The notes under the pieces are model-generated. The model saw nothing but the letters and a program-made list of their open reading frames with translations, was not told the DNA's origin and made no database searches. Of a stretch of 10,197 nucleotides of DNA, positions 1 to 6,942 are shown piece by piece. The translations under genes and the position numbers were made by a program. The stretch spans positions 1-10,197 of the forward strand of contig JABXGY010000240.1 of assembly GCA_016550395.1 (NCBI GenBank), given 5' to 3'. This DNA is from an archaeon (GTDB taxonomy: Archaea > Asgardarchaeota > Hermodarchaeia > Hermodarchaeales > Hermodarchaeaceae). Within the stretch, counting starts at the first letter, position 1, and each line of letters opens with the position of its first letter.

Positions 1-526
1 AGAACCAAACTTTTGAGACGAAGTCCTTCTTTTTGAGGAGCTTTTCCAGCAACTTGGCATCAAGTGTCTCAATGTGTCGTGCAGAACTTGCGATTACTGA
101 GTGGATGACGGTTAAACTCGCGATGAGCATTTCACGCGTTTCTTCGAGGTTCAGTTTTTCTTTCTTGGTCTTGAATTCACCAAGAAACCGGAGGAAGTTA
201 TCCTTGAAGGAGGGTTTGATGGTGTAGAATTTCTCAATGTAATTCTTCTTTACTACTACCCGGGGCTCGGAAATAAAACCGTGTTTACAGAGAATTTTGA
301 GGTGGTAATAGACAATATCCACATTGAGGTTCAGCTCTTTTGCGATTTCCGTGGCAGTAGAATCCGGGTTTTGGGCGAGCTGGAAAAAGATCGAAGCACG
401 CTTTGGATTGCGAAGCATATCCATGAGGTACCATACGAAGCATTCAGCTCTTTCTTCCGCCAAATTCATCAAACCATCGTAATATTGCTTTTTTATTCTG
501 ATAAACAATGCGTTCCTACTAATCAT
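1..526 (-). CDS. Winged-helix (ArsR-like) transcriptional regulator, C-terminus off the left edge
   Basis: The minus strand is open without a stop from an ATG at 526-524 to the left edge, giving 175 codons. An in-frame TAA lies just upstream at 532-530, so this ATG is the first possible start. Residues about 40-105 read as a winged-helix DNA-binding domain: helices around ASIFFQLA and ATEIAKELNLN, a recognition helix containing VDIVYYHLKIL, then a wing (GFISEPRVVVKKNYIEKFYTI). Residues about 110-175 are charged and helical, perhaps a dimerisation or sensor region. The order matches archaeal ArsR-like regulators; no ligand can be assigned. The gene is divergent from the operon that starts at 723, so local control of that operon is possible but unproven. 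A TATA-like box 21 nt before the ATG suggests a leaderless mRNA. The C-terminus is missing from this window. Confidence 0.85.
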   Translation of the reverse strand, partial: MISRNALFIRIKKQYYDGLMNLAEERAECFVWYLMDMLRNPKRASIFFQLAQNPDSTATEIAKELNLNVDIVYYHLKILCKHGFISEPRVVVKKNYIEKFYTIKPSFKDNFLRFLGEFKTKKEKLNLEETREMLIASLTVIHSVIASSARHIETLDAKLLEKLLKKKDFVSKVWF

Positions 527-542
527 TTCTTATACCCGAAAC

Positions 543-553
543 GTTTATATCCA
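543..553 (-). promoter_or_regulatory. TATA-like box of the left-edge regulator
   Basis: On the minus strand the sequence GGATATAAACG sits with its centre about 21 nt upstream of the ATG at 526. In archaea, transcription usually starts about 22-27 nt downstream of the box centre, so the transcript would start at or within a few bases of the ATG. No Shine-Dalgarno motif precedes the ATG, which agrees with a leaderless message. The box match is seen in the sequence; the leaderless reading is inferred. Confidence 0.5.
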
Positions 554-670
554 AACATAACATAATCGCTTCTAACATCCAAAATATTTCATACAACCGA
601 ATCATTTAGGTTTCAAGATACGGAGCTGATAATGGTATGAATAAGTCATCATCATAAACCTCCGTTAAAA

Positions 671-697
671 AATATCTTAAAAAAACATTAAGATATT
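671..697. promoter_or_regulatory. Perfect 10+10 bp inverted repeat, operator candidate overlapping the operon promoter
   Basis: AATATCTTAA at 671-680 and its exact reverse complement TTAAGATATT at 688-697 flank a 7-nt A-rich spacer. The right arm runs into AAGATATTAAAA (690-701), a fair TATA-like box about 25-27 nt before the ATG at 723. A dimeric regulator bound here would block the promoter of the PK-C/DUF362/AKR run. Either of the two winged-helix proteins in the window could be the binder. The symmetry is directly visible; the operator function is inferred. It could instead be a transcribed hairpin, but the stem is AT-rich and weak. Confidence 0.5.
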
Positions 698-722
698 AAA
701 ACAAAAAATGAGGGCAGAATAG

Positions 723-1268
723 ATGAGTCCTGTTGAGAGTAAGGTTGAATATTTTACGGATCCTGGCTTGCAGAATACAGAGAAAGTGATAGAAACTGTT
801 GAAAACAGAATCATGAGTGGTGGCATCAAAACAATCGTTGTTGCAAGTACTTCTGGTGAAACTGCAGTAAAATTCGTAAAGAAACTCAAAGGAATGGCAG
901 CGGTTATCGCTGTTTCACACGGGGAAATGAAACCTATGCACAAGCGGCAAATCATTGAATATGGAGGAAAAGCAGTGGATAAAACGCATCTGGCTTTGCA
1001 TGCAAAGGGGATGGACGATGTGAGAAAGAGTTTCTACACTTTTGGGCAAGGATTCAAAGTGGCAGTTGAAGTAATCTTGATAGCTGCTGATAAAGGTGAG
1101 ACAGATCTCTATGAAGATGTAATAGGTGTTGGTGGAACTGGTAGGGGTGCAGACACAGCAATAATAGCCAGAGCAACAACAAGTAAAGAAATTTTCACCA
1201 AGAATGATAACAAAAAACTGGAAATTCGAGAAATACTTGCAATGCCAACAAAAAAGCACTGGTGGTAG
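723..1268 (+). CDS. Free-standing pyruvate kinase alpha/beta (C-terminal) domain protein
   Basis: This 181-residue protein corresponds to the C-terminal domain of pyruvate kinase without the catalytic barrel. The family signature is clear: IKTIVVASTSGETAVK at about 35-50, FGQGFKVAVEVILIAADKG at 107-125, and DVIGVGGTGRGADTAII at 132-148, followed by the usual REILAMP tail. In true pyruvate kinase this domain binds allosteric effectors. Stand-alone archaeal versions have no established reaction, so it is not a pyruvate kinase and may act as a nucleotide or phosphate-ligand sensor. A GAGGG Shine-Dalgarno motif at 710-714 supports the ATG. It heads a same-strand run, with the DUF362 gene starting 18 nt after its stop. 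The last codons (1220-1244) recur exactly inside a relic at 8434-8458. Confidence 0.85.
   Translation: MSPVESKVEYFTDPGLQNTEKVIETVENRIMSGGIKTIVVASTSGETAVKFVKKLKGMAAVIAVSHGEMKPMHKRQIIEYGGKAVDKTHLALHAKGMDDVRKSFYTFGQGFKVAVEVILIAADKGETDLYEDVIGVGGTGRGADTAIIARATTSKEIFTKNDNKKLEIREILAMPTKKHWW
1220..1244 (+). repeat. 25-bp exact direct repeat, copy 1 (end of the PK-C gene)
   Basis: This segment encodes EIREILAM near the end of the PK-C protein and is identical, base for base, to 8434-8458. Similarity extends on both sides (CAAAAA before it, AAAAAGC.CTGGTG after it), so the match reflects common descent and not chance. Confidence 0.8.
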
Positions 1269-1286
1269 ACACAGAGGATTATAGAT

Positions 1287-2615
1287 ATGAGTGAGAAGGC
1301 AAAGGTCTATTTTGTAAACACTGAGCAAATGGTAAGCTGGTTTGGGTTTGCTCCAGATTCCTTAATAGACAGACTTGAACGCCTATGGAATCATAAAGAG
1401 ATGAAGCTGAACGAGTGGATTAAACCCGGAGATAAAGTCATCATTAAGACGCATTTTGGTTCTAGTAACCAGACGCGTCACTTGCGACCTATGTATATTC
1501 GCAAAATTGTTGATCTCGTGAGAAAAGCTGGTGGAATTCCTTGGGTAGCAGAATGTGTTGGTCTTGGATTTCTTGGACAGAATCCTGAAGCTTTTATGAG
1601 TACAGGTCCCGGGTACATCTATCTAGCTGCTCAACATGGCTTTACCCTTGGCTCTATGAATGCTCCGATAATTCTTCTTGATGGTGTTTGGGGGACTGAT
1701 ACCTTTATGGTTCCCATCGAGAATGGAAAATATCTTAAGAGGATAGCGGTAGCTATGGGACTTCGAGCTGCGGATAAAATACTAATTGTAGCTCGTTTCA
1801 AAGGTCACGATAATGCTGGATTTGGTGGTGCCCTTAAACAACTGGGGATTGGGTGTGTAGGTAAGCAAGGCAAGGGAGAGGCGCATTGTGGTGGTAATGA
1901 GAATATTTACATAAAGCATCCAGAAAATTGTACGGCTTGCGGGAAGTGTTTAGAAGTTTGCCCCTCTAGCTGTCTTTCCTTAGACGACGGTAAAATAGTT
2001 CTCGATAGTAATCGCTGTATTGCCTGCATGCATTGCTGGAGTGTCTGTATTGTTGATAAACCTAAACCTGAGCAACGAGTTTTTGGGTTAAAAAGAGGAC
2101 TGAATGCAGACGAACAAGTTGAGCGAATGATGGATAATGCAGCAGGCGTAGTTAAATTGTTAAGTTCAGAGCGGATTCGTTATATCAACATCGCTGTAGA
2201 CATCACTGCCCAGTGCGATTGTCTACCTGCTGCAGGACATCCGCTCGTACCAGATCAAGGCATTCTTTGCTCTAAAGATCCAGTCGCAATTGATCAAGCT
2301 TGTGTTGACCTCGTGACTATGGCCAGAGGTTTACCTGGAAGTCCGGCTGAAACTGGTATTCATTGTGGATCACCAGAAAAAGGAATTCATTTTGATCCAG
2401 ATCCTTCAGCATTAGAACCTGGCAGCGAAAAATTAGGCATCTTCAGTGCTTTTGTGGAGCCAGAATTAAGATCGAAAATAGTTGAAATCCAATTATCTGC
2501 AGCAGAAGCACTGGGAATCGGGTCACGCTCTTATGAGCTTATAGATGTCACTGAAGAATCCAAAGACGCAGCTAGTGGGGAGGAAGTGAAAGAGGTCAGA
2601 AAGAATGAAAGGTGA
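1287..2615 (+). CDS. DUF362 domain protein with two 4Fe-4S ferredoxin motifs
   Basis: The 442-residue product fits the DUF362 family (PF04015) with an internal ferredoxin module. Residues 1-205 hold the first DUF362 part (WIKPGDKVIIKTHFG, then VRKAGGIPWVAEC). Two binding motifs follow, C215-x2-C218-x2-C221-x3-C225-P and C244-x2-C247-x2-C250-x3-C254, which should hold two 4Fe-4S clusters. The second DUF362 part closes with CDCLPAAG, VPDQGILCSKDPVAIDQA at about 310-338. The N-terminus shows no signal peptide or membrane segment, so it is probably cytoplasmic. The biochemical role of DUF362 proteins is not settled; the clusters point to electron transfer. The ATG has a GAGG motif about 9 nt upstream. 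The last 11 nt overlap the aldo/keto reductase 1 gene, so translational coupling and a shared redox role are likely. The tail after about residue 420 is charged and not conserved-looking. Confidence 0.88.
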   Translation: MSEKAKVYFVNTEQMVSWFGFAPDSLIDRLERLWNHKEMKLNEWIKPGDKVIIKTHFGSSNQTRHLRPMYIRKIVDLVRKAGGIPWVAECVGLGFLGQNPEAFMSTGPGYIYLAAQHGFTLGSMNAPIILLDGVWGTDTFMVPIENGKYLKRIAVAMGLRAADKILIVARFKGHDNAGFGGALKQLGIGCVGKQGKGEAHCGGNENIYIKHPENCTACGKCLEVCPSSCLSLDDGKIVLDSNRCIACMHCWSVCIVDKPKPEQRVFGLKRGLNADEQVERMMDNAAGVVKLLSSERIRYINIAVDITAQCDCLPAAGHPLVPDQGILCSKDPVAIDQACVDLVTMARGLPGSPAETGIHCGSPEKGIHFDPDPSALEPGSEKLGIFSAFVEPELRSKIVEIQLSAAEALGIGSRSYELIDVTEESKDAASGEEVKEVRKNER

Positions 2616-3729
2616 TTATGCCCAGGGAAAAGGAACATTTCTAAAGAAGCGAAAGCTAGGAAAAAGTGGCATTGAAGTTAGTACCCTGGGTTTAGGATAC
2701 CTCGAAATTGGTGGACGATGGACACAACTCGGTGTGGACATCCATTTCGGTAAGGTCAGTGATGCAGAGTCGATTCGTGCTATCCAGTGGGCCCTAGATC
2801 AGGAAATCAACTTCTTCGATACCGCCGCAAATTATGGGGCGGGACACAGCGAGCAGCTATTGGATAAGGCGATTGCGGGTCGACGCGATGAGCTGGTTCT
2901 TGCTACGAAAACTAGTTGGCGGGATAAAGCATCGGCTTTGCGATTATTGGAGCAAAGCCTGCAGCAATTTAACACCGATTATATCGACTTGTGGCAGTTT
3001 CACAATGTCAGTACTTTCGAGGCCTACAACCAATTACTAAGCACTGGGGGAGCTATGGAGATAGCCCAAGAAGCCTTAAAGGCTGGCAAGATCCAGCACA
3101 TCGGTATCTCTACCCACTCCCCTGATGTGGCACGGAAAGCCATCACATTTGGTCACTTTGAAACGGTTATGTTCCCATTTAATTTCGTAACTCAAGAGCC
3201 TGCAGATGACCTGGTCCCTTTGGCGCGTGAATATGACGTAGGCTTTCTCGCCATGAAGCCCTTCGCGGGTGGCATGTTACAGGATGCCAACTTGGCAATC
3301 AAATATCTGCTACAATTCGATAATGTGGTGCCAGTCCCAGGTATTGAGAAAAATGAAGAAATCGAAGAGATCGTGGAAATAGTCAAAGGGGAATGGGAGT
3401 TAACCCTTCAGGAAAACCAACAAATAGCGAACCTTAGCGCAGAACTCGATACACTCCTCTGTCGGCGGTGTGGCAACTGTATGCCCTGCCCACAGGGTGT
3501 CCGTATCCAGCAGTTGGTGAACTTACCTGCACTTCTGAAGCTTTGGTCGCTTGACCGGCTGGTCAATTTGAAGTGGGTCACTGATGCAGTGGATGGAGCA
3601 AAGTATTGTGTTGAGTGCGCTGGAGAATGTGAACAGAAGTGCCCCTATCACTTACCTATCCGAGATATGATCGCTGACAATCTAATGTTATTCGAACGCA
3701 TGGTTCAAAGCGAGCCAGGACTAGAATAG
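2605..3729 (+). CDS. Aldo/keto reductase 1 with C-terminal 4Fe-4S module
   Basis: This 374-residue oxidoreductase has an aldo/keto reductase barrel (about 13-280) and a cysteine-rich tail, as in the COG1453-type ferredoxin-linked group. The classical catalytic residues are present: D72 and Y77 in FFDTAANYG, K102 in ATKT, and H133 in LWQFHNVS, so carbonyl/alcohol redox chemistry with a nicotinamide cofactor is expected. The tail has C286-x2-C289-x2-C292-x2-C295-P and C335-x2-C338-x3-C342-x3-C346-P. The second motif has one residue more than the usual ferredoxin spacing. The gene overlaps the end of the DUF362 gene by 11 nt, and a GAGGT motif 5-8 nt before the ATG supports the start. Compared with aldo/keto reductase 2 it has extra residues around 32-52 (GGRWTQLGVDIHFGKVSD). 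The substrate is unknown. Confidence 0.9.
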   Translation: MKGDYAQGKGTFLKKRKLGKSGIEVSTLGLGYLEIGGRWTQLGVDIHFGKVSDAESIRAIQWALDQEINFFDTAANYGAGHSEQLLDKAIAGRRDELVLATKTSWRDKASALRLLEQSLQQFNTDYIDLWQFHNVSTFEAYNQLLSTGGAMEIAQEALKAGKIQHIGISTHSPDVARKAITFGHFETVMFPFNFVTQEPADDLVPLAREYDVGFLAMKPFAGGMLQDANLAIKYLLQFDNVVPVPGIEKNEEIEEIVEIVKGEWELTLQENQQIANLSAELDTLLCRRCGNCMPCPQGVRIQQLVNLPALLKLWSLDRLVNLKWVTDAVDGAKYCVECAGECEQKCPYHLPIRDMIADNLMLFERMVQSEPGLE

Positions 3730-3794
3730 TTGGTTCCCCTCGATGAAGAAGAAGTTCACAACTAATAATCTTTTAAGAAAAGGGGGATCTAGCC

Positions 3795-4550
3795 GTGACG
3801 CAGATCAATTGCATCAAAAATCAACAAGAATATCCTCAGCATTCTATTCCAAAATCGGTTGTGTTACACCTCCTTCCAGGCATTCTTATAACATTTCTTT
3901 TTATTGTCCTGATTCCATTCATGCTCTCACTAGGTTTGCTTTCAAACACAGCCTTTTTAGTAGCGGGTCTGTTAATCCTTGTAATCTTCGAAGGGGGCCT
4001 TATATTATACCAAGGCAAGAGGAGAAAAGGGGGATTCAAACTCCAAGGAGTGATATTTTACCGCAAGCCCCTTTCTCTTAATCAATACTTTTTGTTTGTT
4101 ACATCGATGCTAGTAACTGGTTTACTGGTAAGTTTGATCTTAGGGTCATTAATCAGCCTTCAAGCGAGGGGCATCTTGTTTTTTTGGTTACCTGAATGGT
4201 TTGTGCTAACATTTTCTCTTGAACATCCAAAGGCAGTTTTACTAATCAATGGTAGCTTATCGCTTATTGTAAATGGAGTTCTAGGTCCTTTAATCGAAGA
4301 AACGTACTTCCGAGGATATTTACTTCCTAGGCTTTCTCGGTTAGAGAAGAAAGGCGTGTTCCTTAATGCAATCCTGTTTGCCATTTATCATTTCTGGACG
4401 CCATGGCGAGTTATTGAACTCACTTTACTTACACTCGTATTAGGTCTCATAGTATGGTGGAAAAAAAACATCTTCTTAGGCATGCTGCCACACATTCTGG
4501 GGAACGTCACAAGCGAAATACTGAAGATCGCTGCCATCTTGATACTTTAA
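3795..4550 (+). CDS. CPBP-family intramembrane glutamic/metallo endopeptidase
   Basis: This 251-residue membrane protein has hydrophobic segments at about 22-50, 51-71, 98-122, 126-140, 147-166, 190-200, 207-222 and 240-251. The CPBP (Abi, PF02517) motifs are all visible: EETYFRG with E168, E169 and R173; FAIYHFWTP with H199; and LPHILGN with H233 and N237. The family includes CAAX prenyl proteases and bacteriocin-immunity proteins, but no substrate can be named. Translation should begin at GTG 3795, preceded by a strong GGGGG motif at 3782-3786; an in-frame TAA at 3774 rules out an earlier start. It lies 65 nt after aldo/keto reductase 1 on the same strand, so cotranscription is possible, but the functional link to the redox genes is unclear. 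Confidence 0.87.
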   Translation: MTQINCIKNQQEYPQHSIPKSVVLHLLPGILITFLFIVLIPFMLSLGLLSNTAFLVAGLLILVIFEGGLILYQGKRRKGGFKLQGVIFYRKPLSLNQYFLFVTSMLVTGLLVSLILGSLISLQARGILFFWLPEWFVLTFSLEHPKAVLLINGSLSLIVNGVLGPLIEETYFRGYLLPRLSRLEKKGVFLNAILFAIYHFWTPWRVIELTLLTLVLGLIVWWKKNIFLGMLPHILGNVTSEILKIAAILIL

Positions 4551-4989
4551 ATAAAAATAAGCAATGAAGACCTGTTTGCTTGAGCCCTAAAAAACAATGA
4601 TTCCTAAGATATTTTTCAAAAATATGGATTCGTTTTTGCTGGGTTTGATTGGTTTGCTCATTCAAACACTGACCAAGATAAAAGGGAAACATAGGTAGAA
4701 ATATACAAATTGTTATAGTCCGACATTCTCTACAACTGAAAGCAGGAATTCCAGAGACTGTGATCCCCCCCCCCCAAGGGAAGGTGCTACAGGCCCGCTA
4801 TTGGCTTCCATCTTATACTGGACCCGCCGCCGCGTCGCCAAAATCTTAAGAACAGCCGTCAGAGGAGCAGGCCCCATAGTAGTTTGGTATGCGGAGGCAG
4901 CTTGCGAGTTGGAAAAGGTCCAATGCAAATTGTTGGCTGACTTGAATTAGTAGGTGTAAACTGATACAAATTGATGACTGGGGTAGAAA
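4551..4989. other. 439-bp intergenic gap with palindrome and GC-rich poly-C patch
   Basis: No recognised gene lies here. The first half (to about 4720) is AT-rich and contains a 17-bp palindrome. From about 4760 to 4930 the composition changes to GC-rich and begins with a run of eleven C (4765-4775). This patch is open on both strands: on the plus strand from 4699 to the TAG at 4948-4950 without a good start codon (containing LLASILYWTRRRVAKILR), and on the minus strand for 71 codons (4928-4713). Neither product was recognised. It may be a fragment of a transferred or decayed element. It sits between two convergent genes, where terminators would be expected, but no clear T-run was seen. Confidence 0.5.
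4609..4625. repeat. 17-bp AT palindrome (8+1+8)
   Basis: ATATTTTT and AAAAATAT flank a single central C with perfect symmetry. The left side is preceded by CTAAG, so 4605-4613 also reads TAAGATATT, matching 9 of 10 bases of the operator half-site at 688-697. A one-base loop cannot form a good RNA hairpin, so a protein-binding dyad is more likely than a terminator. AT-rich palindromes also arise by chance, so confidence in a function is low. Confidence 0.3.
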
Positions 4990-5679
4990 TTATTTTATGT
5001 CAAATGCCTTCCGCATTTGTACTAGTAATTCAGGGTGTTGCACGAGAGTCGTGAAAATATCAATATAAATGGTTAACTTGTAAATTTCTTCAAATTCGAT
5101 GGTGCTAAAAAGTTTTGCCAGTTTTTCACTCTGCTTCGCTTTTTTCAGCAAGGTACGTTCCGTTTTGTACACGTTTTTTAGTAATTCTTTGAACAAGTCG
5201 TGGAATGTGTTTGCATCAGGCTCAGAACAGTGTAGTAAGTCACTTATTGCGATCTTGACTTTTTCACTAAAAGCTCTGCTTTCATCTGTATCCCACCATT
5301 GTGATTCCAGCTCATCATACTCGCGTAAAAACACTTTTGCAGTTCGACTGTATACCCTTTCAGGTATTCGGCCCCCCTCTGTAATCCGGTGCCCTGCAAC
5401 TGTTATTAGTCCCGCTTTTTCCAACTTCTCTAAATACTTGTAAATAGTCTTTATTGTGTATTTGTGGGTTTTACTGGCATTATCGAAATAGAGGTCGTGG
5501 AGTTCCTTTACTGTCATCATCTTCTCTCTAAGAGCCTTGATAATCTTGAGATTTTCTTCAGCTAGGTCCATTTCGTCTTTTTTTAAGAATATAACTAGTT
5601 CAGGCTCATATGTGATGAAATCCTTGTATTCCTTCGGTTTTCTCTTCTTTTTCGTTTTGCCCTGCATAGTCGGTCGCAC
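4990..5679 (-). CDS. Winged-helix transcriptional regulator
   Basis: The 229-residue product has a basic N-terminus (GKTKKKRKPK) and a winged-helix domain at about 40-118: ENLKIIKALREK, then TVKELHDLYF, a recognition helix with YTIKTIYKYLEKLEKAGLI, and a wing ending in RIPERVYSRTAKVF. The remaining residues 119-229 are helical and charged, probably for dimerisation or effector sensing. The fold resembles archaeal ArsR/PadR-like repressors, and no ligand-binding cysteines stand out. The longest frame starts at GTG 5679; ATG at 5667 (residue 5) is an equally good start and neither has a strong Shine-Dalgarno motif. The gene is divergent from aldo/keto reductase 2, a layout typical of a local regulator, so control of the AKR/LLM genes is a reasonable hypothesis. 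Two copies of a 9-bp repeat precede it. Confidence 0.85.
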   Translation of the reverse strand: MRPTMQGKTKKKRKPKEYKDFITYEPELVIFLKKDEMDLAEENLKIIKALREKMMTVKELHDLYFDNASKTHKYTIKTIYKYLEKLEKAGLITVAGHRITEGGRIPERVYSRTAKVFLREYDELESQWWDTDESRAFSEKVKIAISDLLHCSEPDANTFHDLFKELLKNVYKTERTLLKKAKQSEKLAKLFSTIEFEEIYKLTIYIDIFTTLVQHPELLVQMRKAFDIK

Positions 5680-5713
5680 TCATTTTTTTAACTTAACGCT
5701 GAACTAATTTGGT

Positions 5714-5733
5714 TTAAAAGTCACTTAAAAGTC
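5714..5733. promoter_or_regulatory. Tandem TTAAAAGTC repeats upstream of the regulator
   Basis: TTAAAAGTC occurs at 5714-5722 and again at 5725-5733, a spacing of 11 bp or one helical turn. On the minus strand this reads GACTTTTAA twice, about 35-55 nt before the regulator's start, where a TATA box and an autoregulatory site would lie. The repeats are seen directly; the function is inferred. Confidence 0.35.
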
Positions 5734-5877
5734 CTTCTTGTAACCTATGGATATTAATCTTCTACATTGACAACTTTAATATACCCAAATACTCAGCTAA
5801 TTACGATAATTGTTATTCGTTAACATATGATAAGACTAATATTTGGCTTCAACTCTTCCAATACTCAATACAAGAAA

Positions 5878-5913
5878 ATGGCAGCATTAAGCAAAACGGG
5901 TCTGGAAGTGTGA
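5878..5913 (+). pseudogene. Stop-interrupted partial copy of the aldo/keto reductase N-terminus (11-codon leader ORF)
   Basis: An ATG at 5878 opens a frame reading MAALSKTGLEV followed by TGA and TAA, and then, in the same frame, the ATG of aldo/keto reductase 2. SKTGLEV copies the first strand of that family (compare GKTGLMV in the gene that follows). At DNA level 5887-5911 matches 5932-5956 at 20 of 25 bases. It may be a scar of a partial tandem duplication, or an upstream ORF that affects translation of the gene behind it. It is too short to be a functional enzyme. Confidence 0.5.
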
Positions 5914-5916
5914 TAA

Positions 5917-6942
5917 ATGGAAACAGTGAGATTAGGCAAAACGGGTTTGATGGTGTCCCGTGTGGGGATGGGGGGCATTCCCCTTATTCGTCCGCCTTTT
6001 AATAGGGCTGTGAAAGTTATTACGCGAGCACTGGATTTGGGGATAAATTTGATTGACACTTCACCGGGTTATGACGATAGCGAGGTTCGCATAGGCAAAG
6101 CAATTGCAGGTCGTCGTGATGATATTGTGATTGTGACTAAAACTAGGTGGAGTTCAAAGAAACAAGCGTTGAAGGGATTAGAAATAAGCCTTAGGCAGTT
6201 GAACACGTACTATATCGACGTGTGGTTGCTTCAAAATGTGAGTACCTTTGAGGCCTATGAGATGTTATTACAGCCAGATGGAGCCTTGTCAGTTGCGAGG
6301 GAAGCCCTAGAATCTGGTAAGGTTCTCCATATTGGCATCTCAACCCATTCGATGGCCGTAGCTCAGAAGGCGGTGGCGTCTGGTTTTTTTGAGGTGATTA
6401 TGTTTCCCTTCAATTTCGTGACGAATCATGCTGAAGAACAATTGGTGCCGTTAACGAATAAGCACGATGTAGGTTTTTTGGCGATGAAACCCTTCGCAGG
6501 TGGCCAGCTGGCAGAAGCGGATTTAGCCATGAAATACCTTTTGCAGTTTAACAACGTCGTGCCACTACCGGGTATTGAAACGATCGAAAATATTGAAGAG
6601 ATAGTAGAGGTGGTTGAGGGCTCTTGGAAGCTCACTAAGCAAGACTGGCAACGAATCGAAGATATTCGTGCCAAACAGGGTTCGAAATTGTGTATGTGGT
6701 GTGAATATTGTAAACCCTGCCCACTGGGTATTAATATTCCTTGGGTGATGAACATCGAGAGCATGTGGATTCTGTGGGGAGCAAAGGGGTTCAGAAAGTT
6801 TTTTCTTGATTTTATTGAGCAAGCAAAAACTTGTGATCGATGCGGTGAATGCGAAGAGAAGTGTCCCTATCAGCTCAACATTATGGATACTCTCGCTGAA
6901 CAAATCGAGTTTTACGAGCGCGAAATAAAAAATAATCTATGA
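5917..6942 (+). CDS. Aldo/keto reductase 2 with C-terminal ferredoxin-like module; catalytic His replaced by Gln
   Basis: The 341-residue protein is a close paralogue of the gene at 2605 and shares NVSTFEAY, HIGISTHS, MFPFNFVT and DVGFLAMKPFAGG. Barrel residues run from 1 to about 250. D47, Y52 and K75 of the catalytic tetrad are present, but where the His is expected the sequence is VWLLQNVS, giving Q106 (codon CAA, one base from a His codon). The tail carries C259-x2-C262-x2-C265-x2-C268-P and C306-x2-C309-x2-C312-x3-C316-P, so two Fe-S sites are likely. Loss of the His may alter the reaction or proton transfer, as known for other aldo/keto reductase subgroups; activity cannot be judged from sequence. 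The ATG at 5917 aligns with the family's usual start. A possible short ORF overlaps its stop by ATGA. Confidence 0.88.
   Translation: METVRLGKTGLMVSRVGMGGIPLIRPPFNRAVKVITRALDLGINLIDTSPGYDDSEVRIGKAIAGRRDDIVIVTKTRWSSKKQALKGLEISLRQLNTYYIDVWLLQNVSTFEAYEMLLQPDGALSVAREALESGKVLHIGISTHSMAVAQKAVASGFFEVIMFPFNFVTNHAEEQLVPLTNKHDVGFLAMKPFAGGQLAEADLAMKYLLQFNNVVPLPGIETIENIEEIVEVVEGSWKLTKQDWQRIEDIRAKQGSKLCMWCEYCKPCPLGINIPWVMNIESMWILWGAKGFRKFFLDFIEQAKTCDRCGECEEKCPYQLNIMDTLAEQIEFYEREIKNNL

Larger units (their letters stand above)
5680..5916. promoter_or_regulatory. Divergent intergenic region between regulator and aldo/keto reductase 2
   Basis: This AT-rich spacer of 237 bp must hold both promoters. For the plus strand, CTTTAATATA at 5774-5783 and CTAATATTT near 5836 are the best TATA-like boxes, but neither is decisive. 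The spacing to the ATG at 5917 would leave a leader of at least 50 nt. That leader contains the 11-codon ORF at 5878-5913. Confidence 0.4.

Noticed and set aside
281..565. Plus-strand open frame of 94 codons
   Set aside because: It is antisense to the winged-helix regulator that reads 526 to 1 and encodes no recognisable domain; the minus-strand protein has clear helix-turn-helix features.
915..1328. Minus-strand open frame of 137 codons
   Set aside because: It is antisense to the well-recognised PK-C protein, and its Cys/Phe/Tyr-rich product looks like a shadow frame.
1729..1738. AATATCTTAA, identical to the operator half-site
   Set aside because: It is a single half-site inside the DUF362 coding region (codons for KYLK) with no partner arm; probably chance.
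3743..4081. Plus-strand 112-codon frame starting before the CPBP gene
   Set aside because: It overlaps the CPBP protease in another frame and lacks membrane or domain features; the GTG-started frame has all family motifs.
4713..4928. Minus-strand 71-codon ORF over the C11 patch
   Set aside because: The plus strand is open over the same stretch, no family was recognised, and no promoter or ribosome site supports it; described only as part of the gap.
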